Shown here one piece after another: positions 9,338 to 17,643 of a stretch of DNA of 20,545 nucleotides. The notes beneath the pieces are model-generated. The model was given only the letters and a program-made list of their open reading frames with translations. It was not told the DNA's origin and made no database searches. How positions within the stretch are numbered: position 1 is the first letter of the stretch; each line of letters begins with the position of its first letter. The translations under genes and the position numbers were made by a program. The stretch is from the NCBI GenBank assembly GCA_049999725.1, contig JBNGIS010006391.1, positions 1-20,545 on the forward strand, in the 5' to 3' direction. This DNA is from Haplomitrium mnioides (taxonomy: Eukaryota > Marchantiophyta > Haplomitriopsida > Calobryales).

Positions 9338-10238
9338 GTTGACCTTCCTTCCGATGGATCTCGCGGACTCCTCCAAAGTTGTACCCTCTGTTGTTTTCTA
9401 AGGACACTCCCCTGGCTGCCACGTCTCCATTTTCATCCACAAACTCCCGCAAAGCCGCCACGTCTCCGCTGTCTTCCACGGACTCCTGCAAAGCCGCCAC
9501 GCTTTCGATGATTTCCGCGGATACCTCTCAAGCTGTTACATTTCCGCAGCCACCCGCGAGGTGGAAGTTGGACTGTTGTAGTTGACTTGGTTCCGCAATT
9601 GACCTTCTTCCAATGGATCCCACGGACTCCTCCGAAGTTGTACCCGCCGCTGTTTCCCACGGTCACTCCCCCGGCTACCACGTCTCTGTTGTCGCCCACA
9701 GACTCTCTGAAGTCGCCACGTCTTCAATGTCTTCCATGGACTCACGTAAAGCCGCCACGTCTCTGCTATCTTGCACGAACTCCCGCAAAGCCGCCACGTT
9801 TCTGATGTCGTGCCGTCCGACGCCGCCCGTAAGGTGAAACTTGGAACGTCATAGTTGACATGGTTCCGCAGTTGACCTTTCTTCCAATGGATCACGCAGA
9901 CTCCTCCAAAGTTGTACCCTCCATTGTTTCCCACAGACACTCCCCCGGCTGTCACGTCTTCGTTGTCGCCCACAGACTCTTTGAAGTCGCCACGTCTCCG
10001 ATATCGCCCACATGCTCTCTGAAGTCGCCACGTCTCTGCTCTTTTCCACAAACTCCCGCAAAGCCGCCACGTTTCCGATGTCCCGCCGTCCGCCACCACT
10101 CACAAGGCGGAAGTTGGACCATCGTAGTTGACGTGGTTCCGCAGTTGACCTCTTTCAGACCGGAAGGATCCAACAGACCCTCTCTTAGTGCCACGTAATC
10201 CGTAGGAGCGCCGTTCGACGCCGTTTTCAAAAGGGAAG
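9338..10238. repeat. Higher-order repeat (260/273/273 bp), right LTR copy, cut by element 2
   Basis: The GTTGACC landmark recurs at 9338, 9598 (as ATTGACC), 9871 and 10144, giving periods of 260, 273 and 273 bp. The last unit is broken at 10238. 273 is 7 x 39, one 39-bp subunit fewer than the 312-bp units of the left copy, and 260 is 13 bp shorter again. Subunits again centre on GCCACGTCTCC or GCCACGTTTCC and on CTCCCGCAAAGCCGCCACG. Confidence 0.87.
10234..10238. other. Predicted target-site duplication (GGAAG) of element 2
   Basis: The five bases before the first LTR base of element 2 are GGAAG. The uninterrupted LTR copy has the same bases at 1948-1952, followed by GCAAACTAACG. Ty3/gypsy integrases usually duplicate 5 bp. 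The second copy should follow the right LTR of element 2, outside the window. Confidence 0.65.
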
Positions 10239-13200
10239 TGTTAGGTCTTTGGCCTCATGGCATAGGGGGAGGAGCCCTAATATTTGGTGTTGATCGGTTG
10301 TAGTTGTGTTGTAGTATATTGCCTAACTTCTGATCTTACGTACTGGATGAATCAAGCAAGGAACCCCGCTAATCGGGCTATCTAGGGATACACTTGGTCG
10401 TGGCGGTAGTGAGGTCCACCAGGACACAAGGGGCCGTGAGGGTGCTTCTCTTCCCTCAGGACCGGCTTCGGGACCTGCATACAACTTCTGGCTTGCTGGT
10501 TTGTCTTGAGGCTCAGAGTTAACTACCTAAAGCAGAAAGGAAATAAATCAAATGCTTGTGAGTTTTTTACGTGTTGTAACTTTGAGAGTACAAATACCCA
10601 CATTCAATTCTACAAGGGACTCACACACCTATAGAGGTATTCAATGATAATATTCTGAATAGCAAGTACAACAGGTACCAATACAAATCGGTTCTGACCC
10701 TACAGCTCACTACTGGAGTCCAACTCCCTACAATCTCAGCCCTGTAACAATTTCCCTTCCTCAAACTCCCCAATGGTACGTACACTCACACTTAACCCTC
10801 ACAAAACCTTACCACAAAAAAACAGAATGTTATGAACCAGAACAGACTACATAGACGTCTCATCACCAGATATGTGCACAATTACATAAACATACAACCC
10901 TTGTGTTTTTTTCTGCTTTAACTTATTATTTTATTACCTTAGCCACTAGCCAGGATGAGCCAAACCTTGGAATGTCCCTCACACTTTTGAACCATCAATC
11001 CTCCAATATAGTCTTCTCCAAGAACCCTGTCGACTATGCTTTTCTTCGTCTTCCCATCCCCACATTCCCCATCTCAGTATAAAGTCCAGAGATATCTCTT
11101 CCCTTCTTGCTTCTTTCCACGACTCACACCGCTATTCCTCCATGCCTTTATCTCATCCTTCACCCTTCCTACTTGTTTTCAATAACCTTAATCCAATTCT
11201 TAGTTTCCTCCTTGTTGGCAATTTCCCCCTTTCGATGCATACCTTCTCAACAGTTCCTATCCTCACACTTTGTCATCTTCATTTCTCATCTACTCATCTT
11301 CCCTATCCAATACACAGTCCTATGATAACCAGATCCTTCTCCCTTCTACTTATTTAATCCCTTCTTCCGTATCATACTCATGTAATCAGCAGCCTTCTCA
11401 CTAAGTCTCCTTGTATTATTCTCCAATCATGTCGACCATCTACACCTTCTATTCCCCTATTATGTCTCCTCCTCAAATCTTGCTCTCTCCATCTCCTATT
11501 GGTTTTCTGGCTTCACCATTTTAGTCTCCTTTCGACGAATTCTACAATCCAGGCAACCTCCTACACAGCGACCTCTGAACTCCTCATACGCGATGTATCT
11601 CATTTAGGACCATTTATCAAGTCTACAAGGTGAAGTTCTTTCTAACTACACCGACAATCCCACACACATCTCCCATCGTTCGGGTCCATCAATTGCGCAA
11701 AATAGCTAGCAGTTGAACGTTTATTTCCGTCGATCCGACATTGTTCTCTGCTGCCTCCAGGGAACACCTTCTGATGTCACTGTGGACATACCTACATCTT
11801 GCAGCACAACGCCTGAAGACAGTCGCACGCATCACGCTCATGCAGCCCTCACTCGAAACACAACCTGGTTTTAGTCTGCAGCTGGCTTCCTATACAAAGC
11901 AACCTCAATTCACATCTGGACGAGACACAGACGATCACGCTGGAGAGCACCTCACCATCTCCCTCAAATTCATGTCCTGTCTTCGGTAGTAACAGCCCAC
12001 GCCTCCTATGCTTTTCCCCTAGCCTTCATCAATATCGCAGATCGGCACGTTCATTCCTTCGGCGGCAGACCCACTTTCACATATCTGTCAATTCCCCATT
12101 CTATCCACGCGACAAGATCATGATTAATTGGACAATCCCAGCCACCACTACGTTGCGCTTAATCACCTTGTAAAACATCCTGTTGTCCTCCCTGAATTTT
12201 TTGTGATTACAGAGGTTCAGATTGAAATCGTTGATTGCTACAATATCCTCTCCTGAATTTGGTATGCATCGCCCAAGCCTTTAGATGGGTAAGGCTTCGA
12301 ATTCAAATCTATACGAGTCGCAAGAGGTCATCCACAGGAGCAAAGCTTCATTCGGGACTGCCAGAGGTTTCCCGATCGAACTGTTCGATCCTTACCTCCT
12401 GCAACGAGCAGTCTTCCTATGGCAGAGCACTTCTTTCGAAACTGAAATCTTCCCATGCAAGAACATTGGCGCACCACCTCTCAGATCCAACTGTCACTTC
12501 CTAGCGATCCAGCCCTCAGCAGATTCATATCTTTACTTCCCCACAATTGCTCTTTGTCAAACTCTGAACTAAAATGCTTTTCTCATATCTGCCAACATTG
12601 TGCATGCTCCTTTTCATATCACTATCTCTCCCTGCGTGGCGGCTCTCCCATATCCAGTCACATGCATTTTCTTAAAATCCCTCTTTCCAACATGCGGCGT
12701 ACAACTTCAACACCAACGATTCCACGGTTTCCAAGAACTGCGCAGCCCCGAAGAATCGCGCCCCCTGCGATATTCCCTTCGTCCTCCTAGCCTTATAGTA
12801 ATCCTCTAGAAAAATTCATCAAGGTTCTTCGCATCTCCTCAGCACTTGTCCTCCCGCACGATACATGTTGCTCTCAATGCCTTCCCTCATCAAGATCAAG
12901 GGACCATTCCCAACAAAACAAGAACTCCACCTGAAGCGGCGCCGCTCACCAAGAAAGAAGGAGAGAGAAGAGAAGTAGTCCTCTCTTCTTTTTTATCAAG
13001 CCCTATGTTCCCACATAGTGGGAAATTATGTTTTAATTTCTGCCATCGGATGTAATGTATCTCCAACATCCATTTTAGTCTTCTTGTCTCCTTGGCTTGG
13101 CTGGTAGCTTAGGTATAGTTAGCAAGTACTTAATATTTTACTATTATACTTATTATTTACTAACCCATGACATTTTCTAAAGTCTAAGAACAACACACAC

Positions 13201-13852
13201 GAACAGGTACACCTCTATACCTTACTATCCATACCCACACACCTGACTTACAAACAGACTGACTTTCTTTTCTTCTTCTTGTTGAAGCGCTATTTCTCCG
13301 TTTATCTGCCTTGCGCATATCTAAGCTGTTGTTGCCCATGAGTGATCTGTTGCTGGACTTGATTGGTACCTGTGATTCAGAAAAAACATGCTATTCCTAC
13401 AATTGCATTTTTAGATCCTAAAGAAGATTTCCTACTTTAAATATAATAAAAAGCTTTCCAACTAGAAATTATAAAAGTCTTTGGATTAAACTTCTGAGAA
13501 TCTTCCGTCCTTCTATTTGGACATGGTCTGTTGTTCGCCATTTCTGCCATTCGCCTGCTTGTTTTCTTCATTTTCCTTAACTTCTTCCTCCTTTGCCTCT
13601 CCTTGCGTGTGCTTCTTTAACTCCCATCCTGGACCCTAACAGATCCTTCGGTTCAAGCCTGAGCGTCCCGTGCGAAGAATGTATCACCCTTCTTTGACCT
13701 GCACCGATCCTTCGGTTCAAGCCAGAGCTTCATGAGGGAAGATAGTAGCTCAACTGTGTTGACCTTCCCAGGGATAGGCCGTGGCATGGTGGCAAGGAAT
13801 AAAACACTCGATGAAAATACAGACAAACAAAAAACAGGAAACGTCACAGACA
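10239..13852 (-). repeat. 3' LTR of element 2 (3.6 kb)
   Basis: The left end is fixed by the match to 20348-20545. The right end is inferred at 13852: there the minus strand passes from GTTTGGGGGG into TGTCTGTGACG, a good LTR start, 28 bp after the pol stop. The ends are thus TG...CA on either strand. At 3614 bp it is long for a plant gypsy LTR. I see no convincing gene inside: open frames are short and unpatterned. The + strand is rich in C and T between about 11100 and 12900. Other details are an 18-bp direct repeat at 13642-13659 and 13706-13723, and a short duplication (TTGTAG-based) near 10297-10314 that is absent from the other LTR copy. Confidence 0.82.
13642..13723. repeat. 18-bp direct repeat in the LTR of element 2
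   Basis: GATCCTTCGGTTCAAGCC occurs at 13642-13659 and again at 13706-13723, 64 bp apart, close to the LTR start in element orientation. Flanking bases also partly agree (CCTGAGC against CCAGAGC). The core GGTTCAAGCC resembles a B-box of RNA polymerase III promoters, but no tRNA structure is evident. Confidence 0.7.
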
Positions 13853-13861
13853 CCCCCCAAA
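13853..13861 (-). other. Polypurine tract of element 2
   Basis: The minus strand reads TTTGGGGGG directly before the inferred LTR start TGTCTGTG. It lies between the pol stop (13880-13882) and the LTR, where the plus-strand primer is expected. The run of six G is clear; the purine tract is short, so confidence is moderate. Confidence 0.65.
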
Positions 13862-13879
13862 CAAGACAAGTCAGACATA

Positions 13880-14935
13880 TTAGAGCTTTACCCGGTTGGC
13901 ATTTACAAGGGCAGCAAAGACTATACCATCTAATATGGAAAGGCTCAAATAGTCATGTTGATGGACAGCTGTCACTCGGTAAGGGCCAGACTAGTGGGTA
14001 GTAAACTTCGGAGCAAATTGTAAGAATCTCATGTCATATACCAGAACCATGTCATTTACCACAAAGGTCCTCATCTTAATTGTCTTGTCATGGGTGAGCT
14101 TTGTGCGGTGCTGGTGGGCAAAGCGCAGATCTGAGGCTTGTATCCGGTCTTCTTGCAGTTGCTCTAAAGTGGCCAGTCTATGTTTCAAGGACGTGACGGG
14201 TCCTAATCGATTGGAAATTGCCACTCGCAAGGAAGGGACCTGTATTTCAATGGGCAGCAATGCCTCTTGCCCGTAGACTAGGTGGAAAGGTGTAAAACCT
14301 ATGGCTACCTTGGTCATGGAGCGATAGGTCCATAAGGCCGCTGGTAAATGCTCATCCCAGTCTGATCTGTGATGTGAAATCGTTTTGGTACTCTCGGCCT
14401 AGCCATTTGCTTGAGGATGGTATGGCGCTGATGTGCGGTGGCTGATGGAGTACAGAGCTGTGAAGGCCTCAATGACCTCATTCAAAAAATGAGTACCACG
14501 ATCACTCACCAACTCTAAAGGACAACCATACTTGGTCAAGACTTGGGAATAGAGGAAGGAAGCAACTGATATCGCATTATCGGCAGGAAGCGCAATGGCT
14601 TCCGCCCACTTTGTAACATAATCAGTAGCTGCCAGTATGTACTGGCTTCGTCATGCACGAGAAGGTGGAGTAATGGGACCGATGAAGTCCAGCCCCCATT
14701 TCTCAAAAGCAGACAGGGGTAGGATAGGCACTAAGGGCATCTCTAGATTATGAGTAGGTTTCCTTGTTCTTTGGCAGGCATCACATGTGTGAGCGAATGT
14801 GTGGGAGTCTGCAAATAATGTAGGCCACCAATAACCAGAGCAAAGTACTTTTTTGATGGTGGTCTTGCGTGCAAAATGTCCTCCACACGCAGAGGTGTGG
14901 CAGCCATGTAGAACCTGTGTGGTGGTACGAGACAT
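13880..14935 (-). pseudogene. Integrase of element 2, inactivated
   Basis: The N-terminal zinc-binding part is intact in sequence (HGCHTSACGGHF, then TCDACQRT, about 14775-14910). The core has the first Asp in LDFIGPITPP and the second in SDRGTHF. The catalytic Glu is present (AES) but directly preceded by a TAG stop at 14399-14401, where Gln is usual (ANGQ). Soon after the Glu about nine codons seem to be missing compared with the family. Another stop is TGA at 14651-14653. The C-terminus has SGPYRV (GPY/F motif), preceded by TAG at 13991-13993 where Trp is expected. The natural stop appears to be TAA at 13880-13882. The frame differs from that of RT-RNase H, so a shift occurred at about 14915-14940. 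Confidence 0.9.
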
Positions 14936-15282
14936 CTTCTCAAGACGCCATCCACACCCATTCTGTAGAGAATTCCTGAAAGAATGGTGTAAGGGGGAGC
15001 CGATCTGGTGAAGGCTTGCCGCTGATCCGACCTGAGATGTGACGGCAGAGTGCCACTTGTGAGGTAAGCAACTATATGGTTGTACTAAGGGTGGGCAGCC
15101 AACTGCTTGTATGGTGGATCTAGGCTAGCGTCAATAGTAAGCAAGGTAGAGACGTGAGAAACCCACAAGTCCGGAAAAGCATCATCCAAGGAGTGGGGTT
15201 CAGGAACACCAAGCACACGTGAGAGGAGATCACAGTTTCCATGTTTGCTGCCTAGTCAAACCAGTATTTAGAAGTTAAACTC
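14936..15282 (-). pseudogene. RNase H-integrase connection of element 2
   Basis: In the RNase H frame this reads on through GSKHGNCDLLSRV, a standard segment at the end of the RNase H module, and ends with a DGVLRRC-type segment that usually precedes the integrase zinc finger. Three stops (TAG 15283-15285, then TAA and TGA) fall within about 14 codons near 15240-15285, all explained by C to T at the first codon position (CAG, CAA, CGA). A further TAG lies near 15087. The frame shift to integrase follows at the lower end. Confidence 0.75.
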
Positions 15283-16545
15283 CTAGAGAAGAAGGACCCA
15301 ACGAGCGAGGTGGCTAGTGAGATCATGCTTGTTGATTATATACTTTAAAGAGTCATGATCGACGATAAAAGTGAAAGGATAGCCCAGAAGGTAATGGCAA
15401 AATTTTTGGACTGCATGGATAAGACCTAGGGCCTCTCTCTCAGTGACATTGTAATTTCGCTCAGCCAAGCTGAGTTGACGTCCCGCATAATAAATAGGAC
15501 ACTCTTTGCCCGCATGAATCTGGGCCAATACTGCGCCCGTGGCAGTAGAAGAAGTGTCCACCATCACCAGAAAGGGAAGAGACCAGTCGATAGGAGCTAG
15601 AGAAGGAAGAGAAGCCAACACATCTTTGAGGGCTTGAAAAGCTTGTTGGCAGTCCTCAGTCCAGACAAAAGGAACTATATGCCTTGTGAGTTGATATAGA
15701 GGAGATGCAATCTTGGCATAATTCTGACAATAGCGTCGGTAATAGACCGATTTTCCCAAAAAGTGTTGGAGCTACTTGACTATAGTCGGTGGGGGGATGG
15801 AGAGTATAATGCTGACCTTCGCAGGATCTGGATGCAGTCCTTTCTCTGAGATAATATACCCTAGAAGCACCCCTGCTGGTGCGAGGAACTTACACTTTTT
15901 TGGATTTAGGAAAATGCCATATGTGCAGCAACAAGTGAAAGTGAGTTCCAGTTTGGCCAGGTGCTGGTCTATGGTGCTGTACACTGTAAAATCATCCAGG
16001 TAAATCTCAAGACACTTGTCTGGTCCCTGGAGCAGGGACTCAAAAGCCATGAGCATGATTCTCTGGAATGCGCTTGGAGCATTGCAAAGGCCAAAGACTA
16101 ATTTGTTATAGGAGTAGCACCCCCAAGGCGTAGTGACAGGGGTCAGATGTCTGGAATCCGGATGGATTTTGATTTGATTATAGCCGGAAAAACCATCCAG
16201 AAAACTATAACACTGTTTTCCAGCCACGTTATCTAGAATTATATCGATGAAGGGAATAGGGAAATGCTCTGGAATGGTGGTAGCATTGAGGGCCTTGAAA
16301 TCTCCACAGACTCTTACTGATCCATCAGGTTTTGGAACCACCACAATTCGAGAAACCCAATCTGTGAGGCCTGCATGGGAGATGGTGCCAACATGTAGCA
16401 TTTTGGTTATATCTGTTTGAACCATGTCTATATATTTGGGATTTAGTCGGTATGGACGCTTTCGGATAGGGTGAGCATCCGGTCGAAGCGTGATGTGATA
16501 TTGGTATACAGATGCTGGGATTCCTGTCATCTCATCATATTCCTA
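15283..16545 (-). pseudogene. Reverse transcriptase-RNase H of element 2
   Basis: RT (16530-15772) shows WVSRIVVVPKPDGSVRVCGD, LDGFSGYNQIKIHPD, NKLVFGLCNAPSAFQR and an intact catalytic YLDD box at 15991-16002, then LNPKKCKFLAPAGVLLGYI. A TAG at 15772-15774 replaces a Gln of the usual VKQLQ-FLG motif. RNase H follows (15771-15286) with MVDTSSTATGAVLAQ, TEREALGLIHAVQKF and FIVDHDSLKYI. Upstream, TAG at 16543-16545 stands in the FAW motif in place of Trp. The catalytic residues are better kept than in element 1, but the stops would truncate the polyprotein. It reads in the same frame as gag and protease upstream. Confidence 0.93.
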
Positions 16546-17013
16546 GGCAAAAACATCAATGTATTTGTGGATCAGTTGTAAGAAGGTTGGTTCTTGGGCC
16601 TCAGAAATTCCGTCATAGACCTTGAGATTTTTGTGTTCTGCTGGGAGGACTGGTAAGTCCTTAAATTGGACTTCTAGAAAATTACAGGTGAGAAAGAAAT
16701 TGCCGAAAGGATCAAGAGTATCATTTTCAATTTCTGGGATCAAGAATCGAGAGGCTGTATCCACCAGCGATAAATATGTAAATTGCTTCTCCAGAGATTG
16801 AGGGGATGGAGAAGGGGTCTGTGTGTACATGGAGAGAACAACTCTCTATCCCGGAGGTCCAATGGTCAGCGTGCCATCCGCAAAATCTAATTGGGCGTGG
16901 CTTTGTTTCAGCCATGGACGCCCCAGGAGTAAGAGATATTGATTATGTTGCATTATGCGCAGGACCAAATAATGAACCAAGTATTCCTGGTCTGCAAAGA
17001 GAGTGGGCACATC
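16546..17013 (-). pseudogene. Protease-RT connector of element 2
   Basis: This stretch continues the protease frame after TGA at 17014-17016. It carries the protease end motif LLLLGRPWLKQ (about 16905-16945) and LDFADGTLTI. After a TAG at 16846-16848 comes a segment of about 95 codons (SPSPQSLEKQF, VYDGISEAQEPTFLQLIHKY) leading into the FAW motif of RT. It is a linker with no domain I recognise beyond the protease C-terminus. Confidence 0.75.
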
Positions 17014-17643
17014 TCAGAGAACTCCAAGGGGCAGAACATCGCTACCATCCGCAAGTCGAAGAACAAGAGAGGTTTTTTGCAAGGCACTTGGTGGATATCC
17101 AATAGAGCTCATTGTATGCTCTGTCATGATATTAACGGCTGAACGAGTGTCCAAATGTGCCGCTGGAATCATGACACCATCTATAAGGACTGCGTTGGCT
17201 AGTGTCCTTGGGTCATATAAGGAGACCATATAGACAACGGATAAGGCCTCTTCAACGGGAGGCAACTCTGCCATGGGAGGAGGGTCTGAAACCAGACTGA
17301 GAGGAATGGAAGGAGAAGAAGAAGATGACGGGCCCTCAATTGGAAGCGCGGAAGGTGTGCAGCGCTTAGCTGCCTTAGGCTTGCTGGCCTTCAGTAAACA
17401 GTTTGCTTGGGCAGGCTTCCGAGGCAAGACCAGGGCTGAACGAAGAGAATTGCGTGAGGGCGCGTGAAGTCGCAAAAGCTGGCCAATAGACATGTGGGCC
17501 TGCTGTTGAGCAACATCTGCGAATATATCATATGGTGCAATGTTCTGTATGGATAAGGGGAGAGCCTTGCACTTATGACGCCTCATGGGAATCCCTTTGA
17601 CGTGCCTCTTGGGAGGGAGAGGTAAGGTGTCAGCTGTGGCACC
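17014..17643 (-). pseudogene. Aspartic protease of element 2, active site altered
   Basis: The frame (17643-17014) starts with a basic segment (MRRHKCKALPL) and a Ser-rich linker (GPSSSSSPSIPLSL, about 17320-17340). The protease active site at about 17120-17160 reads HLDTRSAVNIM, where a Gly is expected after the Asp-Thr/Ser pair; the changed codon is CGT at 17143-17145. The typical ADGS and PLGVL segments follow. It would cleave the polyprotein; Arg in place of the active-site Gly should disable it. The stop TGA at 17014-17016 fits CGA to TGA in a family motif PLGVLRDVP. Confidence 0.88.

Larger units (their letters stand above)
1..10238 (-). mobile_element. Element 1: degenerate Ty3/gypsy LTR retrotransposon (outer, older)
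   Basis: The minus strand carries gag zinc knuckles, aspartic protease, reverse transcriptase, RNase H and integrase in the gypsy order (integrase last). They lie between two copies of a long sequence: position 1 onward is repeated from 8388 onward. The left copy is the 3' LTR and runs past the left window edge. The right copy is the 5' LTR, interrupted at 10238 by element 2, so the rest of this element should resume beyond the window. No chromodomain is visible after integrase, and the protease/RT style resembles the non-chromoviral (OTA, Tat/Athila-like) plant lineages; that placement is an inference. LTR copies differ at about 13% of positions in a hand alignment (251-612 against the equivalent right segment), mostly transitions. 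Confidence 0.88.
8388..10238 (-). repeat. 5' LTR of element 1, truncated by insertion of element 2
   Basis: From 8388 the sequence repeats position 1 onward (shared opening TTGCGTCTTCCTCTTCGAGC). It follows the left copy until 10238, which corresponds to 1952. There the left copy continues into GCAAACTAACG, whereas the right copy changes abruptly to the LTR of element 2. The length (1851 bp against 1952 bp) differs mainly because the higher-order repeat is shorter in this copy. The true left boundary of the LTR may lie before 8388, since the matching part of the left copy is outside the window. Confidence 0.88.

Noticed and set aside
11075-11090. TATAAAG on the + strand as a promoter for a + strand gene
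   Set aside because: No gene-like open frame follows, and the motif alone in AT-containing DNA is weak; it is also opposite to the element's transcription.
13642-13723. tRNA gene based on GGTTCAAGCC
   Set aside because: No A-box, acceptor stem or cloverleaf could be found around either copy.
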